NCBI GenBank assembly: GCA_023511995.1
Contig: JAIMAL010000001.1
Span: 186,001 to 250,000 of the forward strand
Reading direction: 5' to 3'
DNA from: Burkholderiales bacterium
Lineage (GTDB): Bacteria > Pseudomonadota > Gammaproteobacteria > Burkholderiales > Thiobacteraceae
Length of the DNA: 64,000 bases
The notes below the pieces were generated by a model. It was not told the DNA's origin, made no database searches, and worked only from the letters and a program-made list of their open reading frames with translations. This document shows positions 53,060 to 60,148 of the stretch, piece by piece; position 1 is the stretch's first letter; the number at the start of each line of letters is the position of its first letter. A program made the position numbers and the translations under genes.

Positions 53060-53551
53060 GTGTACCGATTTCGTCTCTTGACCTTGTTGTGTCTTCTGAC
53101 TTCCACCCAGGCGTGGGCCGATCCGCCGCCCGGTTATCCCTTCTTGCCGTTCGACGAGGGCGTCGTGCGGGCGCGTAAGGAGAACAAGCCGCTGTTTATC
53201 TACTTTGGTCGCTTCGGTTGTGCATGGTGCGATGAGGTCAACAAGAAGACCTTTGTCGATCCCCAACTGAAGTCGCTGCTCACCCGCCACTACGTGCTGG
53301 TCTATGTGGATGCGGAAAGCGGAAAACGACTGCGTCTGCCCAGTGGGGAGCGGATCACGGAGGCGGACCTGGGCGTGCGCTGGCGGGCCTTTGCCACGCC
53401 CCTTTTCCTCTACATGCTGCCAGACGGGACGGAGCTTGTGCGCGTCCCGGGCATCCAGACGGTGGAGGATTTCCTCCACTATGACCGCTACGTCCGCGAA
53501 GGGCACTACCGCAGCCAGACCCTGACCGAATTTCTGCGGGCAGCACCATGA
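53060..53551 (+). CDS. Periplasmic thioredoxin-like protein (SoxW-type)
   Basis: A 163-residue exported thioredoxin-fold protein. Signal peptide FRLLTLLCLLTSTQAWA; active site C-x2-C in FGRFGCAWCDEVNKKTF (about residues 51-67); a long YVDAESGKRLRLPSGERITE insertion and TPLFLYMLPDGTELVR before the C-terminus. It resembles SoxW/DsbD-C-type thioredoxins. The GTG at 53060 is chosen because GAGGAG precedes it and the signal peptide starts there. It overlaps the following propeller gene by ATGA, the same partnership as at 35-37 kb. Confidence 0.82.
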   Translation: MYRFRLLTLLCLLTSTQAWADPPPGYPFLPFDEGVVRARKENKPLFIYFGRFGCAWCDEVNKKTFVDPQLKSLLTRHYVLVYVDAESGKRLRLPSGERITEADLGVRWRAFATPLFLYMLPDGTELVRVPGIQTVEDFLHYDRYVREGHYRSQTLTEFLRAAP

Positions 53552-54735
53552 GCCGCTGGCTCGTCTTCCTGGTGGGCTTATCGGGTTTTGCCCACGCCAC
53601 CTGGCAATTCGATGCAGTCGTCGACGTGGTGGGTGGGCCGCCCCGTTTCTTTCACGTGGAATCCGCTGGGCGCAAAAACATTGCCATTTCCGGTGACTGG
53701 GTGGCGGTCGTCTACGCGGAGGATGAGGCGGGCGTGAGCCGTTGCCATCTCGCGTTGAAGAAAAGAGGGAACCCGGGCTTCCAAGCCCCCCTGCGTCTGA
53801 GCGGCGATGGCGAGTGTGCGGAGCCCACGGTCCAGGCACTCGGAGCAGGTGACTTCCTCCTCGGCTGGCAGGAGGCTGACCGTGTTTGGCTGCGGCAATT
53901 GCGGGGCGGACGGTTGACTCCCGCTCGGCTGCTGGCACGGGCAGCCGCCACCCAGGTGAGCCTTGGTTTCCACGCTGAAACCGGCGCCTTCGCCACATGG
54001 AGTGAACACGACGGCAAAGCCTGGCGCATCCGTGTCGCCGCCCTGGACCGCCACGGACGCCTTCGCCGCAGTCGGTTCGTGGATGCCGTCTCCGCGGCGG
54101 ACCAGAACTATCCCAGCCTGGCGGTGTTGGCGGAAAACCGCTTGGTGGTGGCGTGGGAGGACCGGCGGGCGGGGCACACGCGACTTTACTACGCCGTTTC
54201 CCGTGACGCGGGGAGACATTTTTCCACGGCCCTTCCCCTCAACGAATCCGACTGGCCCGGCCAGAGCCTGGGGTTCGGGCGGGGAACCGGGGTGATGCGG
54301 GTCGCGCTTTCCCCTTGGGCGCAGGGGGTGGCCGCAGTGTGGGCGGACAAGCGCGATTTCCGCTCAGGGTATGACGTCTATGCCGCTTTTGCGCCGCTGC
54401 CGGCGCTGCGTTTCGGCCGCAACGAAAAAGTGCAGGACCCCTTCGGTGACAACATCGCCCAATGGCATCCCGCCATTGCCACCACGGGGGACGGCCAGGT
54501 GGCCGTGGTCTGGGAGGACGACCGTGACGGTACCCCCGACATCTGGTTGTCCTGGAGGACGCCGCAGGGTTGGAGCGATGATCTCGCCGTGCCCGGCGCT
54601 TCCGGTGCGGGGGTGCAATCCGACCCCAGTGTGGCCTTCGACGAGGCGGGCAACCTGCATCTCGTGTGGCTCGCCAAACCCGATCTCAATGCGCCGGCAC
54701 GGCTTCGTTATGTCAGCGGCCGCCGGCTGCGTTGA
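53548..54735 (+). CDS. Secreted beta-propeller (sialidase-like) protein
   Basis: A 395-residue exported protein: signal peptide LVFLVGLSGFAHA then propeller-like repeats such as YPSLAVLAENRLVVAWEDRR, LYYAVSRDAGRHFSTALPLN, WHPAIATTGDGQVAVVWEDD and DPSVAFDEAGNLHLVWLAKP. One clear Asp-box (SRDAGRHF). Only two cysteines are obvious (SRCHLAL and DGECAEP). It lacks sialidase catalytic motifs as far as I can see. Translationally coupled to the thioredoxin gene upstream. Confidence 0.75.
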   Translation: MSRWLVFLVGLSGFAHATWQFDAVVDVVGGPPRFFHVESAGRKNIAISGDWVAVVYAEDEAGVSRCHLALKKRGNPGFQAPLRLSGDGECAEPTVQALGAGDFLLGWQEADRVWLRQLRGGRLTPARLLARAAATQVSLGFHAETGAFATWSEHDGKAWRIRVAALDRHGRLRRSRFVDAVSAADQNYPSLAVLAENRLVVAWEDRRAGHTRLYYAVSRDAGRHFSTALPLNESDWPGQSLGFGRGTGVMRVALSPWAQGVAAVWADKRDFRSGYDVYAAFAPLPALRFGRNEKVQDPFGDNIAQWHPAIATTGDGQVAVVWEDDRDGTPDIWLSWRTPQGWSDDLAVPGASGAGVQSDPSVAFDEAGNLHLVWLAKPDLNAPARLRYVSGRRLR

Positions 54736-54888
54736 ACCTCCCGCACTGCGCCATCGCGGTGCACGCTGCGCCACAAGGGTGCAACAGTGGCGGCTTATGC
54801 TGCGTCCCATGGCGGAAAAATGCTATCCAATGGCCGGCACGCCTCTTGCATCGGGGAAAGGAGACCGCGTTCCGGCGGGGAGGTGTCC

Positions 54889-55089
54889 ATGAAGGGGAAG
54901 AGATTCGATGCCCTGGGTGAGCCCGCGCGCTGCCCGGAATGTGAGGCGCTGGCGGAACAGCTCCGCCGGCTGGAGGTGCTGGCCTGGCGGGAAGTCTTCG
55001 TTCCCATGAACTGCCGGGAGGGCAGACGGCCGCCCCCAGCGGGCGAGCCCTACGTCTTCTTTCCCACCGCCATCGATCAATGGCCGTGA
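54889..55089 (+). CDS. Small hypothetical protein with CPEC motif
   Basis: A 66-residue protein starting MKGKRFDALGEPARCPECEA. A strong GGGGAGG ribosome-binding site precedes the ATG. The CPEC motif and a helical ALAEQLRRLEVLAWRE stretch are the only features; a third cysteine lies in PMNCREG. No family recognised. Its last 13 bases overlap the end of a convergent small gene. Confidence 0.5.
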   Translation: MKGKRFDALGEPARCPECEALAEQLRRLEVLAWREVFVPMNCREGRRPPPAGEPYVFFPTAIDQWP

Positions 55090-55256
55090 GGGTGGCCGCC
55101 GGCCGCACCGCCTTCGCGGCGCATCCGCCCCTTCTCGAGGATGCGTGCCTTCAGACCATAGTCGGCCGACACGCCTGCCTGGTTGAAGAAGTCTGCCGGG
55201 GTGCCGATTCCGAGTTCCCGGTGAGTCCTTAAAAAAATTTCCAATAAAGCTTGCAT
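55077..55256 (-). CDS. Small hypothetical protein (59 aa)
   Basis: A 59-residue reading frame starting MQALLEIFLRTHRELGIGTP, with helical then basic character (ADYGLKARILEKGRMRRE) and a glycine/histidine tail ending GGHPHGH. GGAGG and GGGGGCGG runs lie upstream of the ATG, and a possible promoter (TTGAAC, 16 bases, TATGGG) further up. Codon use is like that of the neighbours. No family recognised; the terminal histidines might bind metal. Confidence 0.5.
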   Translation of the reverse strand: MQALLEIFLRTHRELGIGTPADFFNQAGVSADYGLKARILEKGRMRREGGAAGGHPHGH

Positions 55257-55329
55257 CCGCCCCCTGCCTCCCCCATACTGGCGGAAGCGAGATGTTCAAG
55301 CAGTGTGTTGGCTCGTTGGGCTGTGCCTC

Positions 55330-55459
55330 ATTCTTGAACCCAGATTTGCCATTAGGGCGCGCCCAGGCCGGGATGGCCCAGCGAGGCGGAGGCCATTCGA
55401 CTTGCCGAAACGCCAAGCGAAGGCACGGGCCGCTCTAATGACAAATCTGGGTTGAATTC
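55330..55459. mobile_element. MITE-like inverted-repeat element
   Basis: Terminal inverted repeats at 55334-55355 and 55435-55456 match over 22 bases with two mismatches (left arm TTGAACCCAGATTTGCCATT; right arm in reverse TTCAACCCAGATTTGTCATT). They flank an 80-base GC-rich core without a gene. ATTC lies directly outside each end (55330-55333 and 55456-55459), a possible 4-bp target duplication. No transposase. It sits upstream of cspA. Confidence 0.5.
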
Positions 55460-55544
55460 GGTACCTGTTCGTCGGCTTCTCCGTCTTGATCCTCGTCCCC
55501 TGGGCTTGCGCCCATTTTCAAACTTGTTTTCAGGAAATACAGAC

Positions 55545-55748
55545 ATGGCAACGGGTACAGTCAAATGGTTCAACGACGCCAAAGGTTTTGGCTTCATCAC
55601 TCCGGATGGGGGTGGCGACGATCTCTTCGCCCACTTCTCCGCCATCCAGGGTAGCGGTTTCAAAACCTTGGCGGAAAACCAGCGGGTCACTTTCGACGTG
55701 ACCGAAGGCCCGAAGGGCAAACAGGCATCCAACATCCGTCCTGCGTAA
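55545..55748 (+). CDS. cspA: Cold-shock protein
   Basis: A 67-residue CspA-family protein. [20 protein letters not shown] carries RNP1, and [10 protein letters not shown] carries RNP2. Binds single-stranded RNA/DNA as an RNA chaperone. The ATG at 55545 gives the standard length; an in-frame upstream start at 55452 adds no conserved sequence. A Rho-independent terminator follows at 55766-55800. Confidence 0.95.
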   Translation: MATGTVKWFNDAKGFGFITPDGGGDDLFAHFSAIQGSGFKTLAENQRVTFDVTEGPKGKQASNIRPA

Positions 55749-55765
55749 GCGGCGGTTTACCGATC

Positions 55766-55800
55766 CGGAAAAGGCCCGGGCGACCGGGCTTTTTCCTTTT
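55766..55800 (+). terminator. Rho-independent terminator of cspA
   Basis: AAAAGGCCCGG-GCGA-CCGGGCTTTTT forms a GC-rich stem with a T-tract, 18 bases after the cspA stop and before infA. Confidence 0.8.
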
Positions 55801-55829
55801 CATGGGCGCACCGCCCGCAGGAGGCAGAC

Positions 55830-56099
55830 ATGGCAAAGGAAGAACTCATCGAACTCACGGGCACCGTCACCGAAGTGCTGCCGGATACGCGTTTTCGCGT
55901 GTTGCTGGAAAACGGCGTGGACGTGGTGGCCTACGCCTCGGGTAAGATGCGCAAGTTCCGCATTCGCATTCTCGAGGGCGACCGGGTGACGGTGGAAATG
56001 TCACCCTATGATCTCACCAAGGCGCGCATCAGTTTCCGCCACAAGGACGAGCGACCGGCGGCGCCCCTCCCGCGCCCCGCCTCCTTCCGCCGCCGCTGA
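55830..56099 (+). CDS. infA: Translation initiation factor IF-1
   Basis: An 89-residue S1-like OB-fold protein. [40 protein letters not shown], then [20 protein letters not shown] and ARISFRHKD are IF-1 hallmarks. It is longer than the 72-residue canonical form, with a proline- and arginine-rich tail ([14 protein letters not shown]), typical of the second IF-1 gene of Betaproteobacteria. It follows cspA after a terminator. AGGAGG lies upstream. Confidence 0.9.
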   Translation: MAKEELIELTGTVTEVLPDTRFRVLLENGVDVVAYASGKMRKFRIRILEGDRVTVEMSPYDLTKARISFRHKDERPAAPLPRPASFRRR

Positions 56100-56259
56100 C
56101 GGGACACGTTTTCCAGCCAAGGTACACTTCCGGTTGGAGTGGGGGCGGGAAGGGAACCCGGCTCCCGGGAATCTGCTCTATAAATACGAAGGGCGCCGCC
56201 CTTGCGTCCTTTTCACCGAGCGAAAATCCCAACCCCGCAGAAAGAGAGAGGAGATCATC

Positions 56260-56763
56260 ATGCGCCAACGTCTTTGCCTGATCTTTGCTGCTTCCGCCCT
56301 CCTGGTTGTCTCCGCCCAGGCGGCCGATCTGCCGGTGGCGGTGAAGATTCCCCGCCTCACCGTGGAGGCCTCGGAAAAGCTCGCCCGGGCGACGCTGGAG
56401 GCCTGCCGCAAGCAGGGGATCCAGATTGCGGTGACGGTGGTGGATCGCAGCGGGGACCCCATGGTGGTGCTGCGGGATACTCTGGCGCCGCGCCTGACGC
56501 TGGAGGTGAGCCGGCAGAAGGCCTATACCGCAGTGAACTTCAATGCGTCCACCGGTAGCATGGCGGGACGCTTCACCCATCCCTTCTCCGTGGGCAAGGT
56601 GGAGGGGCTCGTCTTCTCCGCGGGCGGCCTGCCCATCGAGGCGGCAGGCAACATCGTCGGCGCCGTGGGCGTGTCGGGCGCGCCCACCGGGGAACAGGAC
56701 GAGGCCTGCGCCAAGGCGGGGCTTAACGCCATCGCCATGGACCTGGAGACGGCTGCGCTGTGA
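56260..56763 (+). CDS. GlcG/HbpS-family exported protein
   Basis: A 167-residue exported protein. Signal peptide LCLIFAASALLVVSAQAAD; mature part with LARATLEACRKQGIQIAVTV, SGDPMVVLRD, RQKAYTAVNFNASTGSMAGR and GGLPIEAAGNIVGAVGVSGA. This is the GlcG/HbpS fold (DUF336), some of whose members bind heme or corrinoid-like ligands. AGGAGA lies upstream of the ATG. Followed at 44 bases by a MerB-like gene. Confidence 0.87.
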   Translation: MRQRLCLIFAASALLVVSAQAADLPVAVKIPRLTVEASEKLARATLEACRKQGIQIAVTVVDRSGDPMVVLRDTLAPRLTLEVSRQKAYTAVNFNASTGSMAGRFTHPFSVGKVEGLVFSAGGLPIEAAGNIVGAVGVSGAPTGEQDEACAKAGLNAIAMDLETAAL

Positions 56764-56806
56764 GGGGGCAACCGCGGGTGTGGCCGCCCGCCAGAGGGAG
56801 AGCGGC

Positions 56807-57448
56807 GTGAGTGCAACGGTCACGGCCCCGGCCGATCCCCAGCGCGTGCTGGCGGCGCTGGCCGCCCTGCACCGGGCCTGGCCGCTGGAACGCCGCATCC
56901 GCGAGGGCGCCTGTGAGACGACGCGGGAGACCTATCTTGCCGTCCTCATGCGCTGGCTGCAGACGGGGGCCCCGCCCACGGCCGATGGCTTCGACAGGGA
57001 GGCCCTGGATGAGCTCACCGCCCTCGATGTCCTCTTTCCCCGCGATGGCCGGCTGGCCTGTCCCCCTTTCGCCGTGGGTCCTGCGGACATTCGCGTGCAT
57101 TTCCCCCATGAGACGGTGCATGCGTTTTCCGCCCTCGACGCCCTGGCACTGCCGCGGCTTCTCGGCATGGCGGGCACGATAGAAGCCACCTGCGCCGTGA
57201 CTGGGCAGACACTGCGTTTCGTCGTTACCGAGTCCGGCAGCCCCCGTGCGGAGGACCTGGGTGCGGCCCGGGTGGTGCTGCGCAAGCTTGCCGATGAGGT
57301 CAACCGGTACGTTTTCGATCTGGCGCCGGGCATCCGCTTCGTCAAGCCGCAGGCGGGCGAGGCGCTGCGGCAGACCCTTTCGCTAGCGGAAGCGGTGGCG
57401 GTGGCCAACGCCTTCTATGCCTTCCAGCGGGCCATGCTGCGCGGTTGA
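56807..57448 (+). CDS. MerB-like (organomercurial lyase fold) protein lacking key cysteines
   Basis: A 213-residue protein from a GTG start with GGAGAG upstream. The central segment HAFSALDALALPRLLGMAG, then ATCAVTGQTLRFVV parallels the MerB active-site region. The first catalytic cysteine of MerB is replaced by S108; the aspartate (D111) and the structural cysteine (C129) remain. The second catalytic cysteine has no counterpart (VFDLAPG region). Mercury-carbon bond cleavage is therefore unlikely. No mer genes are adjacent. It follows the GlcG/HbpS-like gene; function unknown. Confidence 0.65.
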   Translation: MSATVTAPADPQRVLAALAALHRAWPLERRIREGACETTRETYLAVLMRWLQTGAPPTADGFDREALDELTALDVLFPRDGRLACPPFAVGPADIRVHFPHETVHAFSALDALALPRLLGMAGTIEATCAVTGQTLRFVVTESGSPRAEDLGAARVVLRKLADEVNRYVFDLAPGIRFVKPQAGEALRQTLSLAEAVAVANAFYAFQRAMLRG

Positions 57449-57453
57449 TGGGG

Positions 57454-58095
57454 CTAGCGGCCGGGCTTGCGGGCGCGCACCCAGACATAGAAATAGCGCG
57501 GTTCCTCGTCCATGAAGCGCTCGATGATGGCCGAATAGGAACGGCTTTCCCCCGGAATCATTTCCGCCCGGTCGCTGATGTCCCCCGATCCCACCTGCAC
57601 GCCCCGCTGATCGAAGACGAACACCCGCACCTCCGGACGCAGCAGGCTGTCGCTCATGTTTTCCAGGACGGCGCGGTATTCATAGCGGGTCTGGCCATTC
57701 TGGCGCAGCACGGTGAAGACGATATTTTTCACATAGCCGGTGTTGACCGGGATGACCGTGTCGGGGATCAGTTCCTTGAGATGCGGCAGCCGGCCGCGGG
57801 TGAGGTGGGCAAGTTCCTCGCGGGCTTTCTTGAGCTCGGGCTCGAGGCGTTCCAGCTTCTGCCGGGCCTCAAAGAGCTCACGGGCCAGCGCGCCGTTCTC
57901 CGCCGACAGCCGGTCGATTTCGAAGCCTGCCATCACTGACACCGCAAGCAGCAGAAGCAGGGACACGGCAAGGGCGATGCCCAGCAGCAGCCGCTGGCTG
58001 TGCCGCCGGGACTGGCGCGCGGCATGAAGCGCCTGGCGCCGCGACGCAGCGGTATGCTCCTGGCTGGCCACCTGTGGGGAGGCGGGTTCGGCCAT
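57454..58095 (-). CDS. Membrane-anchored coiled-coil protein of unknown function
   Basis: A 213-residue protein with one N-terminal membrane helix (LLLGIALAVSLLLLLAVSVM, about residues 35-55), a coiled coil (ENGALARELFEARQKLERLE then LKKAREELAHL), and a periplasmic beta-rich C-terminus (YRAVLENMSDSLLRPEVRVF and VFDQRGVQVGSGDISDR). Type II topology predicted. No family recognised. The ATG at 58095 follows the conserved-looking start MAEPASPQ. Confidence 0.7.
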   Translation of the reverse strand: MAEPASPQVASQEHTAASRRQALHAARQSRRHSQRLLLGIALAVSLLLLLAVSVMAGFEIDRLSAENGALARELFEARQKLERLEPELKKAREELAHLTRGRLPHLKELIPDTVIPVNTGYVKNIVFTVLRQNGQTRYEYRAVLENMSDSLLRPEVRVFVFDQRGVQVGSGDISDRAEMIPGESRSYSAIIERFMDEEPRYFYVWVRARKPGR

Positions 58096-58152
58096 GGTGA
58101 CCGGCACGCGGTGGGGACAGACGGGGATTGCCCCGTGCCCCACCGACCCGAT

Positions 58153-58356
58153 TCAGTCCTGCTTGCAGGTGGAAATCTTGAACGGCACGTAAATCGGGCA
58201 CCAGCCGATGATGCTGGTGACGAGGAAGGCAATGGCGATGATGCCAAGAATGATCGCCAACGTGCCGCTGATCTGTCCGGTGAAATACAGGACGGCGATG
58301 ATGGCGGCGATGATGAGACGGATGATGCGGTCTGCGTTACCCATGTTCTTTTTCAT
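58153..58356 (-). CDS. YgaP-like DUF2892 membrane protein
   Basis: A 67-residue membrane protein beginning MKKNMGNADRIIRLIIAAII, with two helices and a C-terminal CPIYVPFKISTCKQD. This is the DUF2892 family, found alone or fused to rhodanese domains in YgaP. AAGGAGAGC precedes the ATG. It is 57 bases before the coiled-coil gene. Confidence 0.88.
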   Translation of the reverse strand: MKKNMGNADRIIRLIIAAIIAVLYFTGQISGTLAIILGIIAIAFLVTSIIGWCPIYVPFKISTCKQD

Positions 58357-58412
58357 GATGCTCTCCTTGGTCGAGGACGAAACGTCAAGATCGATATTCT
58401 CGCAGAAGTCTG

Positions 58413-58511
58413 CTACAGCCAGGTTTCCACGAGCCAAACGAGGGCGGCGATGCCCCCGATGCACAGCAGACAGGCGGCGGCAAGCCGCCACCAGGGGAAA
58501 GCGCCACGCAT
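58413..58511 (-). CDS. Possible small single-helix membrane protein (32 aa)
   Basis: A 32-residue reading frame: MRGAFPWWRLAAACLLCIGG then IAALVWLVETWL. One hydrophobic helix with a positive N-terminus, as in small regulatory membrane proteins. AAGGAA lies upstream of the ATG. It sits 57 bases before the DUF2892 gene on the same strand. Too short for firm proof. Confidence 0.4.
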   Translation of the reverse strand: MRGAFPWWRLAAACLLCIGGIAALVWLVETWL

Positions 58512-58703
58512 CCATTTTCCTTGCAGGAAGCCCCTCGGGCTGCTACAGCATAGAACATTCCGGCCCACAATTCGACCACCCCGTGTGCGCCCTGGTGCGC
58601 CAGGATGCCGGTCTGGATTGGCGGGCCAGGCAGCGGGCCGAGCCGCTCCGGCTCAACCCGGGTTCCCCGCGCATGCTGCGGCCAACCATGGAAGGGTGAG
58701 GTC

Positions 58704-59003
58704 ATGTACAGGATTTTTCTTTGCACCGCTTTCCTGGCAGCGCTTCCCAGTGCCGGTTTTGCGGCCGGCGAGGCGATTCCACCCGCCGCGCCGGGTGTGG
58801 CGGCGAAAGAGGCGCAGGTGCCGGAACCGCCGCGCCCCTACCGCTCCCGGCGGGAGATCGAGGAGGACATCCGGGCGCTGGAAGCGCGCCGCGCCGATCT
58901 GCTCGCCCGCTACGCGCCGGCCCATCCCGACGTGCGGGCCGTGGAGCGGCGCCTTGCCATCCTGCGTGCCCAGCTCCGGCTGTTGGACGAGCCGGCGCGG
59001 TGA
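58704..59003 (+). CDS. Small exported protein with helical tail
   Basis: A 99-residue protein. Signal peptide MYRIFLCTAFLAALPSAGFA, a proline-rich linker, and a C-terminal helix (SRREIEEDIRALEARRADLL, then RYAPAHPDVRAVERRLAILR). The HPDVRAVERR motif recalls the periplasmic helices of Wzz-type chain-length proteins, but no membrane anchor follows. Function unknown. Confidence 0.6.
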   Translation: MYRIFLCTAFLAALPSAGFAAGEAIPPAAPGVAAKEAQVPEPPRPYRSRREIEEDIRALEARRADLLARYAPAHPDVRAVERRLAILRAQLRLLDEPAR

Positions 59004-59076
59004 GGGTGCGGGCCATATGTCTGCGCCGTCATCCGTGTCGTCCTGCGGCTGTGACTTCAGTGGTTTTCCCGGTTGA

Positions 59077-59146
59077 GTCCGACGCCTCTGAGGTGCGAGG
59101 GGCAGTGGCGGCAAACCGGTCCCATCTGGTGAAGGTGGCGTCGGAC
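59077..59146. other. Long-loop inverted repeat, possible structured RNA
   Basis: GTCCGACGCC (59077-59086) pairs perfectly with GGCGTCGGAC (59137-59146). The 50-base interior holds a smaller ACCGG/TCTGGT stem. It lies in the 214-base gap between two convergent genes. It might be a bidirectional terminator or a small structured RNA. Confidence 0.35.
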
Positions 59147-59217
59147 CGCGCGGGCTGAAGGGGGGAAAGTCCCCAGAAGACAGCCGCACACCGAACATGG
59201 TGCTGCAGAAGAATCGA

Positions 59218-60027
59218 TCAGGTTGCCTCCTGCGGCCGGTTTTCCGGCCAGGCGGAGGCATCGATGGTTTCCCGATAGGCATGCCAGGTGGCGTGTCCGA
59301 TTACCGGCAGCAGCACGACGAAGCCAAGGGTGGCGGTGGCGAAGCCCAGGATGACGGCTGCGACGATGATGAGGCCCCACAGGAGCAGGGGGCCCTTGTT
59401 GCGCAATACGGCGTTGACGCTGGTGAGCACGGCGGTGATGGCATCTACCCGGCGATCCAGCAGCATCGGCAGGGAAAAGGCGGTGGCGGCGAAAACGATG
59501 GCGGCGAACACTGCCCCCACCAGGCTGCCCACGCCGAGGAAAGTCGCCAGCGCGGCCAGGCGGACCTCTCCTTCGGTGGGAAAGAACACATGCACCATCG
59601 CGGCAGCCCGTGCCCACAGCAGCAGGATGATGAGGAGAACCATGCCCAGCACGAGGAGCTCCCGGATATGTTCCCTGCCTTCCCGCAGGCAGTAACCCAG
59701 CACCGGCTGCTGGCCGCGGGCAAGCTGGCGGCTGATGGAATACAGCCCCACGGCGAGCACCGGGCCAACAAAAACGAAGCCCGTCGCCAGGCCCAGATAG
59801 AGGGCGAGGAGGCCGAAACGCCAGGTGGCAAGCAGAATGAGGAGACTCAGGGCGGTGAGCACAGCCCCGTAGGTGAGACTTATGGGCAGCGCCTGCCGGA
59901 AATCCCGCCAGCCCTGGAGGAGCCAGCGCAGGGCCGCGCTCCACTCGAGAGAGCGGCAGGGGGCGACGAAGGGCAGGTTTTCCGGCGGCAGATTCCCCGC
60001 AGATGGGGGCGTGGCGAGCGTGGACAT
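59218..60027 (-). CDS. DUF2189 family membrane protein
   Basis: A 269-residue inner-membrane protein with about six helices. SLEWSAALRWLLQGWRDF then ALPISLTYGAVLTALSLLIL is the family start; GLYSISRQLARGQQPVLGYC and LPVIGHATWHAYRETIDAS near the C-terminus are also typical. Function unknown. The start at 60027 is used because upstream in-frame sequence is not conserved. Confidence 0.88.
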   Translation of the reverse strand: MSTLATPPSAGNLPPENLPFVAPCRSLEWSAALRWLLQGWRDFRQALPISLTYGAVLTALSLLILLATWRFGLLALYLGLATGFVFVGPVLAVGLYSISRQLARGQQPVLGYCLREGREHIRELLVLGMVLLIILLLWARAAAMVHVFFPTEGEVRLAALATFLGVGSLVGAVFAAIVFAATAFSLPMLLDRRVDAITAVLTSVNAVLRNKGPLLLWGLIIVAAVILGFATATLGFVVLLPVIGHATWHAYRETIDASAWPENRPQEAT

Positions 60028-60102
60028 GTTTTCCTCCCTCTTCGGATGTCCGCAGGCGGCCTGTTGTTTTATAGACCGTGGAGGGGGAGGAAGCCAAGGC
60101 AC

Positions 60103-60127
60103 AAAAAAGGCCGGGGGCAACCCGGCC
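60103..60127 (-). terminator. Rho-independent terminator of nrdB
   Basis: On the minus strand, GGCCGGG and CCCGGCC form a stem followed directly by TTTTTT, 22 bases after the nrdB stop. Confidence 0.85.
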
Positions 60128-60148
60128 GCGTGGGTTGTGGATGTCCGA

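Noticed and set aside
55452-55544. N-terminal extension of cspA
   Set aside because: Not conserved; the start at 55545 gives the standard 67-residue protein.
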